This document shows, one piece after another, positions 13,701 through 27,237 of a stretch of 64,000 nt of DNA. The stretch is from Copromyces sp. CBS 386.78 (taxonomy: Eukaryota; Ascomycota; Sordariomycetes; Sordariales; Sordariaceae): positions 1-64,000 of the forward strand of contig MU839149.1 in NCBI GenBank assembly GCA_030685235.1, written 5' to 3'. The position numbers and the translations under genes are program-made. A model generated the notes under the pieces. The model ran no database searches, was not told where the DNA came from, and worked only from the letters and a program-made list of their open reading frames with translations. Each line of letters begins with the position of its first letter. Position 1 is the first letter of the stretch.

Positions 13701-14869
13701 TAATAAAGTGATATTAGAAGAAATAGAATAGCGAAATTTAGGTATTGGCTTAGACGAAGAAAAGATAGTATTTGAATTATAATAAATAATAAAATTTCGT
13801 ATTAAACTATAAAAGGCAAAAGTGGCAAGATAGAATTAACGCCTAGAAATCCCCCTACCGAATATTAAACTACCGGGTAATTAAGAAAAAGTAGACCCTA
13901 AAGAAGAAGAGGAAGAATTTTAATAAAGGAACGGATTTTAAATATAATATTAAATTTAACCCTATAATATGCTATAAATAATAAGGAGATTTATATTTTA
14001 ACCGAAATTTTCGATTTAATATTTTTCTATTCTTTTTTCTTTTTTCTTTTTTATTTTCTGCCTTTTCCCTCCCCAATTTCCTCCCTATCCCTATATATTA
14101 AAGATATATCTTTTTATCTCTTTCCCTTACTATTTTAATCCGAATTTATATTTTTTTATCTATTTATTTTATCTTTTTCGTTTAAAAACTTGAATAAAGG
14201 GAAGTCCCTATTAGTTCTATAATATAAATAATTCCGATTTATTTTCTAGCCTTAATATATTAAAAGCCCTTAAGGAATTATAAATTTAAGTAAGAATAGG
14301 TCTAGAATATATAATTGAGAAATTAGCGTATTATTTAAATATAATTATTATTTTTAATTTAAAGAGCAAATTATTTTAAAAAACTTTAGAAGGGAGGAGA
14401 TTTATTTGGGCTACCCTTTTAAGGGAAAATTCTTCCTAAGGGAAACTTATTTTTTCGTTAGTTATTTCTACTGCTTAGAAACCGCTTTTAAAGCTATTTT
14501 ATTTGTACTACTAATATTTTAGTTTAGCGGATACTTCTTTATACTTTTTAATTAAATATAGTATAAATTTCGCTACTTGCGAAGGTAATCTAAATTATTA
14601 AAATTAAAGATTACTATTAAGGGCTACTTAAAGCTATTAGGAAAGCTATTTAAATTCTAAGCTTAAAAAGACTATTTAAATACTAGAAGATCTTATTTTT
14701 TTAATTAAATAATTTATTACTAATTACCTTATTAGGAAGTTTTAGATTAAGGGGAAAAAAATACCCGATTTCCTACTATTTTTTTTAAAGAAGACGATAT
14801 TTCTAGGCTATTTCGAATTATTATTAATTATTAGGATAGTATAATAAAATATTAATGTTTAGCGAAGGA
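13701..14869. other. AT-rich RIP-mutated stretch, no feature recognised
   Basis: Downstream of the plus-strand gypsy relic. It may contain that element's 3' untranslated region and LTR, but no second copy of any part was recognised within the window. Confidence 0.5.
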
Positions 14870-17800
14870 AACAATGCGATTTGCTTCTTTGGCTTTCTAT
14901 ACTATTTGAGACTACTGAGATCTAGGGCTGTTTAATTGAGTATAAATTACTAGGGGCTAACCTTTAATTTCTACTTTTCCTGAAAAGAGAGATAACGAGA
15001 CTATGTAAAATCGTTTTTAATTATTCTATTACCGACGATCTATATATGTAGAATTAAGCGTTGGATTGATAAGATATTAGTAAGGCTATTTAAACGATTA
15101 ATACTTATTAATAATTAATTCGCCGTAAATTACTTTTTAGCGCTTCGATATAATTCCGGCTAAGTATTTAAAAGGAAATTTCTACCCTTGGAGTATAATA
15201 CCTGCGAAGGATAGTAGCTTTGCTCCCGCTCTTTAAATATATTTGCGTTTTATTACTCTCTATTCTTATTATTTTTGCTTTTATTTGCTTTTTCTCTGCT
15301 TTTTACTATTTTTATTACTGGAGTTTTTTTTTATTTTTATACGAAAATGGCATTCTAGTCTTTAACCGTTTTCGAAGGGAAGATATATTACGAGATAAGG
15401 AGTGTTACTATTACGTAGAGATCCGTATTAAGAGAAGTATATTAAGGAAGATATCACTTATTAGCATTACTTTTCTCTACCTTATAACTATCCATTACTA
15501 CTATTATTTCTACTATTTTTTCGCTGAAAAATACCGATAGAATTACCCCGCCCCAAAAACTTTTTCGTAAGATCTCCTCCTCCCTAAAAACGACCGACGA
15601 CCCTTTATTCTAAATTCGAAATTACTAGCTAAAAGTATATTAAATATTGCGAGAGGAACGAAGACGCTTTTAAATTAATTAATTATCCTTATCTTTATTA
15701 GGAATAACCTCTTTTTTAATTAGTGTAAGTAAACGAAGTAATTTTATACTTTTAAGTTTATTATTAATTTTAGTACCCTTAATATTTAAGCCCTTCCCTT
15801 TTAACCCTAAAATTTTTACTTTGTACCAAATATATTTAAATTATTGTATAGGATTTTAAAGGATAGAATTAGAATAATAAAACTATTAAAAAGGAATAAA
15901 ACCTTCGATCGATATTGGAGAACCTCCGCTCCTATTCTTAGATAGGAGATTATACTTTCTATTATAGAAATCCTTATAATACTAGTTGAAAGTTTTAAAA
16001 GTTTTAAAGAATTTTTAAGAAGTAATATAGTTAATAGTTTTTTTAGTATATTAGTAGTAATTAATATAAATCCTCCCTTTAACGTTCCGACCTATAGAAA
16101 TATACCTAATAAAAGGAGTTTATATAGGAGGAGTCTCCTATTGCTATTTATTAGTATAAATTAATATAAAGGTTTTTTAAAGATAGGCGATATAATAAAT
16201 ATAAGTAATTTGGTTTTTTAAAAAAAAATATAATTAATAAAGGAAATAGAAATTAATATTCGATTTAGTTACTTACTTTTATTTAAACGTTTAAATTATT
16301 AACGTTAGGATATATTCCTTCTTAAAATTTAATAAAGAATTATAGTACTTTTAAGGCTAGCCCCCTTTCTTTTTAATAAAAATCGGGTTATAAAATTTCT
16401 TACCGAAAATACTTTCCGCCGCCTTTAAAATAATTCTTTAATATTCAATAAATATATTAAAATTCTTAATAAATTGCGAAAAGAGAACAATATTTTTAAG
16501 TAACTTCTATTATAAATAGAATAGGCTTATAATTTATAATATACGGAAGGTGTAGATCTTTATATATTTTACGAAAATAAAGTAGGTCGTAGCGTATAGA
16601 ATACTTTAAAGGCTATTTATAAGGATAAACGGGCAATAATTAAAATTAATATAAATTTTAAAAAGGATTTGCTATTTATTATTAGGACATTTATTTATAT
16701 AGCGAACTTAATCTATTATCTTTAAAGGAAATTAGAGAATAGGAATCGAATTTCTAAATATAATTAAATAATCATAAATATTTATTTATAATTCTTTAAT
16801 ATTTTAACGAAGTTATAGAATTACGTTGAAAGTAAAAAGAAATAGGAGATTAATATAAATTATAGTTTAAATAAAGTTAATTATAGAAGGCGAAAAAAAA
16901 GTCGAAAATAAAGATATAGTATTAATGTAAGAAAGAGTTTAGGTAAAACGATAATAGTAATATAAATTGTAGAAAAAGCTAAGAAAGAGGTGGGAATTGA
17001 AGATTTTTTATATTTAGTTAGCCTATATTAATTAGGAGGAGATTAAGAATTGGCTTAATTATATGCTTAAGGATTTTAATAATTAGTTAAAGTAATAAAG
17101 GAAAAAAGGGTATTAAAATAGAAGGAACGGCTTGCGGTTTATATTATTATTATAATTAAAGAAGAGACTTAGACCCCCGAATAAAGGAAGAAAAAGAGAA
17201 GGAACCCCTCTCTACGAAGTATTATTTATAATTATTATTTAGTAAAAGGGTATTACTAAATAAGTAACTAAGTATAAAATTCCCCCGTTTTAATTACTTA
17301 ATTTCTTTTTAGTTATAAAAGGGACGATAAGGCGGAAAGAAAAAATATTAGACGAAAGATTATTACCCTATACCTTCCTTAAAAAAGTTTAGTAATTTAG
17401 AATATAAATAGGTATTAGTTTGAATTAGTAAATAAGAATAAAGGTATTCTTCTACTAATTTTACATTAAGAAGTATTTCGATAAACGGTTTTAACTTTAG
17501 AATTCTATTTAAGTACTTTCTTTTTTTAAACCTCCTTAGGAAAATTTTTTCTTTATCCCCTTTATTTTATTTAAAGACGAAATATAGTATGTAATAGTTG
17601 TTTAAAAAGGAAAACGTTTATACGGGAGATTATAGCCCCTAAAGAAAGGAGGAAATTAAATGTTAAAGTTTATTAATTATTTATAAGAGAACGGCTTTCT
17701 TTTACTAAATTTCTTCTTTTAAATTTCTACTTTTAATAATTTATTTATACTAGATCCCTAAACACTTTTTCTACCACTCCTAATTTAGTTATTAAAGATT

Positions 17801-20360
17801 TTTTTCGTTAATAAACCTATTATAATACCTTCTTTACCCGCTATTTCTTCGCTTATTACCTGTATTTTAAAGGGTCTTCTTTTCTTATATATTTTATATT
17901 TAAATCTTTTTAAGAATATTTATTGTACTATTTACGAAGCTTTTATACGTTAGAATAAGGAGATTTAGAATTGGCTAATTTAAAAGTTTAAATTTAGAAA
18001 AGTTTATCCCCGTTACGTAGAAAATCAGCCGCTTAAAGAATATTATTTAAATATCGATTAGAGATTTGTCCGCTTTTTTGAAAATAGTAAATTTAATATA
18101 AAAAACTCTTTTATTTTTAACGTTATTATATTATTATAAAATAAAATATCTTATTAGCGCGTAATTAATAAAGATTTGCCTAAAGCCCTTCGCGGTTATA
18201 ATACGAAGGAGGATACCCTTTTAATAAATTAGGAGTTTATTATAGTAGGGTTCGTCAATTTGTAATATATATATAATATAGAGAATTAAATTGAGGGTAC
18301 GTTAGTTATTGCGGCTTTATTTTAGTTCCTAAGGAATTTTAGGGATATAATTTATATCCCGCTGGAAGTATAGCCGATTACTATTAGAAATTAATTGCTA
18401 ACTTCCTTTATATAATTACGTTAGAGTTTCCGAAGGATAAAGTAGTAGTATATCCCTATTATTTATAAATTTTATTTTAATTTAGTAATTTTCGATTAGG
18501 GAGAATTCGGATAGTATTATTATAATAATACTTACGATAGAGGCCGAGAGGAAATTATAAAAAATATTTATTTTTAATATATAATAAATAATTATATATA
18601 TATAAATAAAATGGGAAATCGCCTACTAGAGATTTTAAAGTAGATATAGTAGATTAACGAATTTTTTCCGCTATAATACTACTAGTAGACTTATAATCTT
18701 TAGGTATTTAAAACTATTTATATCTTTTTTATTAAAATTAGTTGTAAGGCAATAAAAATTAATTGTTCCGTACGTTTTAATAGATATTTTCGTTTATAGA
18801 AGGAGGGTAATTATTGGAGGATATATAATTAGATTAAGGATAAAGAATAGGTCGAGAAGATAATAATTTAATAATAAATAAGAATTATTTATAATATTTT
18901 ATAAATTAAATAGTAGAGAGGAAATCGTATAATATTAGATATAAGGCAATAATTCTATTATTATATTTAAAATTCTTATTTCTTTAAATTTAAAAACGAA
19001 TTAAAATACTAGGGTAAGCCGAAATATTTTAACAATTATACGATAATAATTAGTAAAATAATTCGCTTCGAAGAAATAAAAAATTTAGAAGCTTTTTATA
19101 ATTTCCCCAATTGGACCGAATTATAATAGAGGCCTATATAATAATAATTAATTAAAAGAGGGCTAATTTATAACTTGTAGGAGATTTTTATTTAAAGTTT
19201 ATTAAATATATAAATCTCTTTACTACATTAAAGTATATTTTAACCCGTTTAATTCCTAAATATAATTAATCCCCCTACTACCCTTTAAATAAAGAAGGAT
19301 AAGGAAAATTATAAAAAGGTATTAAAAAAAAATATTTAATTTAATATAATTAAAAAGATATTCGTTAATTATTTTATATTCCTAATAAAAATAAAAATAA
19401 ATAAAAACTTTTACATAGTAAATTAAATTAAGAAGGAAAAGTATAAGTTAGAATATAAATACTTTCCTTCCTTCGATATTAAATGGCGTTTAAATATTTT
19501 TATATTTGAATAATTTAGTTTTAAAATTTTAAAAGCGATTGTATATTAGTATTTAGGTAAAATTAAAATAATTTAAATTTAAGAATATAAAGCGGCGAAG
19601 ACCCGAAAATATAAAATATAATTGGAGGAGAAGAAAAAGTTGGCCGAATAGAAATATAAGAAAGGAGATTAGTAAAGACGAAGGGAAGTTAATATTAGAT
19701 CCGCTATTTGTATAATAAATTTATAGCGTTTATCCTAATTTTTTTTTTTTTTTAATAAATTTATAAAGAAGATTTATTATAAATTTAAAGGGAAGTTTAA
19801 TTTAGGGAATTTTTTTACGTTTTTTCTTTAATTAAGGATTATAAGGTTATTAAGGGAATAGGGTAGTTTATTATAAATAGGAGTAAATTAATTACTTAAT
19901 TAGGTACTATTAATTATAAATTTAAATTTTAAAAATAAAAAGAGAAGGAATCTCCTTTGAAATTTAGGAAGAGAGATAAGCAATTTAGATTAAATAATAC
20001 TCTTTTTTAGAAAAATATATTCGAATTTTAATCCCAAATTCGTTTTCCCATATTAAATTTATTCTTCCTTTACTTTATAATCCCCTTTTAAGAAGATTAA
20101 CGTTTAAATTTACTCCCTCAATTTTTTTTAAGGATTTGTTAGAGTATAATACTTTAGTGTTGACTTTAATCTCCTCTAGGTGGTCGATGGTTGGTATGTG
20201 AAGATTTCCTCGTCTTTATTTTACGGATAGGATTTATTTTACAGCAGATTTGCTCTCCTCTTTGAAGTGTTGATTCTTATGATTTTTATATTAGTTAAAT
20301 TAGTTTTTCTGTGGTAGGGAGCTAGTCTCTCTTCCTGTATAGTGTTTTCCACTCCAGATT
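14870..20360. mobile_element. Unclassified RIP-mutated relic interrupting a gypsy element
   Basis: The segment starts and ends with less mutated sequence (about 14,870-15,540 and 20,155-20,360) around a heavily RIPed core. Its right edge cuts abruptly into the reverse transcriptase of the element at 20,361-24,250, suggesting insertion or a deletion junction. The open frame at 15,220-15,540 (106 codons, very hydrophobic, rich in Phe and Tyr) looks like chance coding in T-rich DNA. Several long semi-open plus-strand stretches (17.9-19.7 kb) suggest former coding capacity, but I recognise no domain. Confidence 0.4.
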
Positions 20361-22289
20361 ATTAATACTATAGTAATTTATATAAATACGAATTCCGCCT
20401 CCGGGTTTTTTAATTAGTAAGAAGGGGGAAGCGGCTACTAATTATAATAGTTAAATAAATTTCTTCTTTAAATTATTATTAATTTATTTTTTTAATAATA
20501 ACCGCTTTTATAAGTAATATTCGTTATAATTATATGTTAGGAGGTTACTCTCTTAGTTATAATTCGATTTTATAATCGTACGAACGATAGGGAGGGATTT
20601 CCTCCGTTAGTGAGGGTAAAAAAGTAGCGACCTCGCTAATATATTTCCGTCCCTCGGAACGGTTTAAAATTTCGATAATCTTTTCCTTAATTTTTAATAA
20701 TCGGTCTACTTTATTAAGAAATTTCTTTATATCTTCTTCGTCGATTTTTACTAAATATATTTATTAAAGGATTTTTTTGTATACGGGCATATTAGTTTTG
20801 AAATTTCTAATAAAGTTAATTATTTTAGTAAAGATTATAGCCTTTCAAGTATTTTCTAAAATATAAATACTAGTTATTTCGTTAATAAAATTATAAAATA
20901 TAGGGGGTAAACTTTCTTTATACTTCCTTTTATCGCCTTCTATAATATTATTAATTATTTCTTCGGTTAAATCTAAATCTTAAAGATCCGTTATAGCTGT
21001 TAACCTTTCAATTTTAATGTAATTTATAACGTACGGCTATAATTACTTTTTTTTATAAATAAAATTAAATATAGTTGCGTTAAATACCTTAATATCGCTA
21101 AAGTTAAATTTATAATCGGGCTTACGAAAACGGCGGTATTAGGGGCGATTTACGCTAGCTAAAATACAGCGGCTACTTATATATATATAAGGCTTGTAAA
21201 GCGCGGGGCTCTTAATTTTAATAAGGAGAGCGGCGGTACCGGTAATAGTAATTTTAAATTTAACCCTCCGGGCTATTAGCGCCTTAATAAGGGCGGGGAC
21301 TATATAGTAGCCAATTTTAAAATCGATTTTAGGTTTAATAGCGGTAGGAGGGAATTCGGAAGCGGATACGAGTTTTAGAGCGGGCTCCGCCGTAATCTTT
21401 TTAATTTTCTCTTTTTTAATAATTAGAGGGCGAAATTCGGTTTCCTCCTTTTTAATAGCTAAAGAAGGAAATTCAGTTTTATCTTTCTTAATTGGCGGGA
21501 TAAGTATTTAGCGGACGGAAATTACTAAAACCCGGTTAGTAAGGGTTTTAAATACTACTATTTAGTATTTAGGGAAATCCGCTAATAAGTAGCGGCTTTA
21601 ATAAACAATATAATTAAAATATATATTATATTACTTATAATCGATTTTTAACCAATAGTATTATATTTATAGGAAGCTTAAAATAATTAGGTACTTTTTA
21701 AAAATATTATAAATTAGGAAAATAATAATCTCTTTATAATAACCGATCCGGAATTTAACTATTACTCTTTTAAAAATAATACCCTTAACTACTCTATTAA
21801 TAAGAACGAATTTCTTCGTTTTTAATAATTAGAAATAGGGAAGGTTATTTTTAATAATAAAATAACAATTAATAAATACGAAAACGGAATAACCGCTATT
21901 AATAAGGGTAATATAATAATTTTTATACGAATAGGTTATAATATAAGAAAATAAAAATATTAAATTTAAGGAAGTAGAACTATTTAATAATTGAATTCTA
22001 ATTTTTTTTAAAACCTCTAATTCTATAGAATTTAAAATTTATCTTTCAAATATAATCCGGCTAAACTTCTATACGTAATTATATATAAAGGTTAAACATT
22101 TTCCTAATCGTTATAATATTTTCTATTAGTAGTAGGTTCGGCGGGGGCAATTAAAGTAGTTAAGGTAATTAGAACGGTATTAGTAGCGCGGATTTACTTT
22201 TAATTACGACCTTTACTATAACCTTTATTCTTTAATTTTTTATTAGTGGAATATTAGGGGCCTTAGGAACCATAATTAATTAAAGCGGT

Positions 22290-22328
22290 ATAATTGTAGG
22301 CAATATAGCCGGGCTTACTATAACGATA
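22290..22328 (-). pseudogene. Gag CCHC zinc knuckle with ligands converted to Tyr
   Basis: The minus strand reads YRYSKPGYIAYNY. This aligns with the retroviral-type knuckle pattern C-x2-C-x4-H-x4-C, but the recognisable Cys and His ligand positions are now Tyr or Ser. TGY to TAY and CAY to TAY are the codon changes expected from RIP. The spacing and the flanking K-P-G identify the motif. Confidence 0.65.
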
Positions 22329-24013
22329 ATAAAAACTATTACGAAAACGCTAGTCGAAAATATCCTTATAAATAAAAATTACGAAATTAACGGCGTCTAA
22401 ATCTATTTTATTATTACCCTAGTTAATAGGGATATTATTAGTAGAAACTTTAGTATTAGAGCGACTTTTATTATTATTATTATTATTATTACCGGTACTA
22501 CTATCGGGATTAAGGAAGTGGTTTACTATTTTTTAATAATAATCTACGTCCTTAAAATTATTAGCGACGTTACAATAAATTTCGAATTAATATTTAAAAT
22601 TATTATCGGGGAGAAGATTATAGTAAACAAAAGCATTATAAAAACGTTTATTAATTTTATTCCGGAAATAATAAACCTTTATCGAATTATTAAAACCGTA
22701 AAAATTTATTAAATTAATTAATTTAAATTCGAAATCCGTAAAAAATATATTCTTTATATATAATTCTTATAAACGGCGGCCGGTATTTATTTTAAAATTT
22801 ATATTCTAGAAACGAGAAATTAAATATTCTATAAATTTAATACTTATTTTTTAGTATTAATTTACCTTATTAGGGTCCGATTAAATTACGTTTAAATTAT
22901 TTTAAATATTAAATAAGATTTCGGGTCTTAGAAATATAATAGTACGAATAATTTTAATATTTTTAAAGGAGTAAAGAGCGGCGTCGTACTTTTATTAAGA
23001 TTGGATACAAAAACACTAAGTTTTAAAAATCTTATATTTACGAACGGGACTACTAATTTTTTTACTAATAAAAATAGGCGGGTTTTTTACTATTTAACGA
23101 AGAAAGGAAAATATAATTATTTTCGTAATTATATTACTAATAGGGGAAGAAATTTATACTTTAAAAGTATTATATTCCGCGAATAAAATATTATAAATAA
23201 ACTTAAAATTAATATAATTAAAATTCTTTTAATCGAAATTAAATTAAACGTTATTAATTACTTAGTAAGCAATTTTAAATTCTTCTTTAGAGCGTTCGAA
23301 GTCGCTAATAACGTCGTTATAAAATACGAAATTAGTATAATAGAAATAATTAAAGGGTATAATAATAAATTAGAAAATAAAGTAATAAATAATAATAACC
23401 GCGTTTTCGAAGTATTTACGAAGAATAAATAAGCCGTTCTCTTAATTAAAGCTTTTAAAGAAATTAATAAAAGCTATATCTCTAGGAATTTCGAAAAACG
23501 TAGTATAATAAACTATAGTATCGAATTCAATTTCGAAGGTTTCGTTAAAGGCGGAATATAGCGAATTTAAATCGAAAGCACTAATTTTAAAAATTACTAA
23601 ATTAAGGAAATTACCGCTACTAAAACTATTATCTAGGAAGAAAAAGCGCGGGATTATTATCGTTATAAAATATAAAAGAAAAGAAAAATAACTATTCGAA
23701 ATAAAAAAGGGGTAAAGGTCCGCTATTAAAACTATTTAATAAAAAAGAAGGTTCGTTATTAGGACTATTTAAAGTAATTGAAACGAAGCGATCCCTTATC
23801 TACTAAATAAAGAATACTTTCCTTTATATATTAGTAAAAGGAGGTTTAGGGTCTTAATTGGACGATTATTGTAATTACGATTATTAATACTTGGGGGGGT
23901 ATTAGGCTTAACGATTTATAACGAAGCAATCCCTATACGCGTGCAATCGAAAAATAATTACGATAAAAGATAGGTTTATACTATAAACGTAATAGTTAAA
24001 AGGTGCAATTAAC

Positions 24014-24250
24014 TATTACGGGAAGAGGGCGAGAAGTTGAATATAAATATAGATATACGTAATTGTACGAAGAGAGGAAAGGAAGAGAAGTGTAGAAGTA
24101 TATTCGGGAGATAGGCTTTTATAGGACTCGAATTATAAACCCTAATAGGTCTATAGCGGGAGGCTACAACCAATTAACCGAAATAGTAATAGTAGTCTCA
24201 GAGAACTATTGTCACTAATATATATAATATAGGCTAACCCTGTGATAATA
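24014..24250 (-). repeat. LTR (5' LTR of the truncated minus-strand element)
   Basis: A 237-bp less mutated block, related to the first element's LTR through a shared cgtaattgtacgaag segment and a similar terminus (tattacggg). On the minus strand it starts TATTATCACAGGG, presumably from TGTTATCAC. The adjacent inner sequence 23,981-24,013 is palindromic, with TAATAGTTAA opposed to TTAACTATTA, and matches the region inside the first element's 5' LTR. No second copy was found to the left. Confidence 0.6.
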
Positions 24251-25759
24251 CTAGCGTCCTTCGGAGGCTACTGAATTGGAAGTTGAACGGATACGTCTAC
24301 GTTAGTATCCTTCGGAGGCTGCTGAACTGGAAGTTGAACGGATACGTCTACGTTAGTATCCTCTTCAATCTATTGGGCGGCCGCGTCCTAGTCCTCTTAA
24401 ACTTCTTCAATAGAAGGTTAAGCGGCTATATTCGTATTTTCCTAATTTTCGTCTCCCTAACTCTAGTCGTTATCGTCTTCTGGCTAATTAATTGGTTGAA
24501 CGGTTATATTTATATAATTTTAGTATTCTAGGTAGTAGTAGCGTGCTATATTTAATCGGTCGTATTTATTACGCAATTAACCTGTATTCCTTATATAGTA
24601 GGCCTAAATCCTATATACCTTCAATTTTAATGTCTTCTTATTAATCGGGGACGCTCCTTCTAATTTATTACCGTTATAAATATTCACCGCTTTATTTACA
24701 ATAAAATTTAGTATACTATTCAAAATATTGCCAATATTAGCCTTAATCCCGTTGTTCTAATATACTAAGATAGAAGAAGTATTTTTAGGATATATATATA
24801 TACCCCCTTTTTCGATTATATTATATAAGTTCGCGTTAATTAAAATATTAATATAATTGCTATATTTAGTATAATTAATTACTTTTATTACGTAATAGGT
24901 AGCTTTTACTATAATATAGTTAATCGGTCGTATCGAACCGACTAATAGCGTATTGTTAATACCCTTCTAAGCGCTTATAGCTTTTACTTTTATAATAATA
25001 TTAAATATATCCTTAATACGAATATAATATTCGTTTTATAATATTTAGCGGTAAATGCCGTATAATCTAATTATTATTATTATAGCCTCCTTTTCTTTAT
25101 AATCGAATTCGTTACTAATAACTTTGTTTACTAGTAGAATTAGGCTTAAATCTACGTAAGTAGTTAGGGGCTTATTCGTATATTTATTATTTAGCATTTT
25201 ATCCTACGTCGTATTTCCTATTTACATTTCGATTAATTTTTCAATCGCTATTATACGTTTTAGTTTATCTACGGTTAATATTATAATATATAAATAATAA
25301 TTGTAATTTAAGAGCTAATTAATTGTACGCTCAATTAGTAGTTAATATGGGTAATCCTACGCTAGTAACGATAAATCAATTATTTCTACTAAAAGTAATA
25401 ATATAAAGTAAAATAAGCGATGCTTCGTTAATCGTTCAAATAGGAGGTTATTAATTAATTATATAGAGGTTTTTATAGAAGATAAACCGAATAAATTTCG
25501 AATACCCGCGATATATTATTTAATTGACCTGTTATATTTGTTCGTCCCTATTACTATTATAGTTGAATCTGCTAATATCTATTTACATTTATTCTTAAAT
25601 AGGATAGTAATAATAATATTCGATTTAACTATAATTATTACTTATTTCCCTTTATTAGGGATTTTTTTAGGCGCTTTTCCCTTACGATTGAATTCCCTTA
25701 GTCTAATAGGGTATTTTACCTTATATTTTCTAACGAATTTTTACGCGTTTTCTATTAGT
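24251..25759 (-). other. AT-rich relic with semi-open minus-strand frames
   Basis: Lies between the LTR at 24,014-24,250 and the chromodomain end of the next gypsy relic. Long stretches of the minus strand are nearly stop-free after allowing for RIP, so coding capacity probably existed, perhaps the pol tail or a further ORF. No domain is recognised. The open frame at 25,538-25,768 on the plus strand is antisense to this and is probably fortuitous. Confidence 0.4.
24260..24361 (-). repeat. Two 51-bp tandem repeats, coding-like
   Basis: Period 51 bp (17 codons), with only a few differences between the copies. On the minus strand it encodes a repeated stretch containing DTNVDVSVQLPVQQPPK. It is much less RIP-mutated than the sequence around it. 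Confidence 0.75.
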
Positions 25760-27033
25760 AAGTTGTAGTATAGACCGCCGCGGGGATATTATTAATTTTG
25801 GTCGACTCTATAACCTTTATATTTTATTTAACATTTAATTAATAATTTACTTCCGCACTATATTGTCTTTCTATTTATAATTTTTTTAATTTTATAGGAT
25901 TATTAATTATCCGTATTTCCTTTAATTACAATCCTTTTAGCCGGCTTTTCAATTTAATTAAAGGGATCCTTTCTATTTAAATATTTCTTTAAATAATTTA
26001 CCGAAATTATTAAATGGATTTTTTAAGATAGTAGAAATTCTAATTCGTAAGCGAAATTATTTACTTTTCATTTTATTTTAAAAGGCCCTATCCGTTAATT
26101 AGTATACTTATAGGATTTCGTTCTTAAGATATAATATCCTTTATATAATTATAATATTATTTTGTCTCCGACGTTAAATTGCAACGGTTTATAGCCTTTA
26201 TCGAATATTAGCTTATATTTTATAGCCGCTTAATCGATCGCTTCTACTATTTTATAATAATATAAGTTGCGAATAGCCTTAAAATCTTTATTAGAATAGT
26301 TATTAGGCTTTAGCAAATTTAATACCGTATTCGGCTTAAATCCCAATATAATTTCGTTAGGAGTCTTCCCTAATAGTATCGATAAGTTATTATTTAAATT
26401 GTATTGTAGGGCTAGTAGTATATTTAATTATAGTACATTTAAATTTTCCGCCGTATAATAATGTAGAGCGATTTCTACTTCCTAATTACGTCGTTTAATT
26501 TAATTATTAGCTTTTGAATTTTATATTATTGTATATAAGAGTACGGCGCTAAATTTTTAGAATATTATTTTCTAAATTACCGATAAAAATTCTGAATTTC
26601 TATTTAATATAGAGATGCGGAATAGCCCCCAATCGTAGAGGAGGAATATTATAATTAACCGTTCTACTTATTATTCCGCTATTTAATCGGTTCGGCTTAG
26701 TATTAGGATCATCTTTTTATTAAAATTATATATAATAATTATTAGGGTATTATAATTATTTCCTCCCCAAACGGTTAAACGATTAAATTACTTTAATAAA
26801 CCGATAATAAAATCTATATAAATTGTATAATAGGGGATTAGCTATAATTTAATTAATTTTAGCTATCCTAATATTATTTTTTAGTCCGTCTTAAATTTAA
26901 TATATTACGGGTAATATTCTACGTATCGCCGAAGTACCTTAATTATTCTTAGGAAGTTAATACTTTCTAATTCTTATATTATTCTCGTTGGACCGAAATA
27001 ATACCGTTCATTATAAACTATTTTTAAAATATT

Positions 27034-27237
27034 CTATATACAATCGGTTAGTACGTATAATTTAGTAGAACCCTTTTGAAGGTAATAATATAATAGACCG
27101 TCTTTTAGCCGAAAAGGAAAATATTTATCCTCGTTCAAATTTAATTTGGCGCTACGTTTATTATATTCGTATAGTTTTCGTATTATAGATTTATAATAAT
27201 TATCCTTCTCGTATCCTTCGATAAATTTTATTTTCAT
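27034..27237 (-). pseudogene. In-frame remnant of the RNase H-integrase linker of pol
   Basis: Sixty-seven codons remain open within the gypsy pol relic. The sequence KFRLKDGLLYY-like (FPFRLKDGLLYYYLQKGSTKLYV) fits the segment just before the integrase zinc finger in fungal gypsy elements. Stop-containing pol sequence continues on both sides in the same frame, so this is a surviving window and not a gene. Confidence 0.65.

Larger units (their letters stand above)
20361..24250 (-). mobile_element. 5' part of a minus-strand Ty3/gypsy-type LTR element, truncated
   Basis: Reading leftward on the minus strand come a 5' LTR (24,014-24,250), a primer-binding region like that of the first element, a gag with a destroyed zinc knuckle (22,290-22,328), and pol up to an RT N-terminal motif at about 20,361-20,430 (PFLLIKKPGGGIRIYINYY). 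There the element stops at 20,360, so most of RT, RNase H, integrase and the 3' LTR are missing here. RIP damage is heavy throughout. Confidence 0.7.

Noticed and set aside
15220..15540. 106-codon open frame, strongly hydrophobic
   Set aside because: It lies in T-rich RIPed DNA where Phe/Leu/Ile/Tyr runs arise by chance; no family resemblance, and it is flanked by relic sequence.
22518..23186. Two short plus-strand open frames (22,518-22,712 and 23,001-23,186)
   Set aside because: They are antisense to the gag/pol relic of a minus-strand element and are Ile/Asn/Phe-rich as expected from AT bias.
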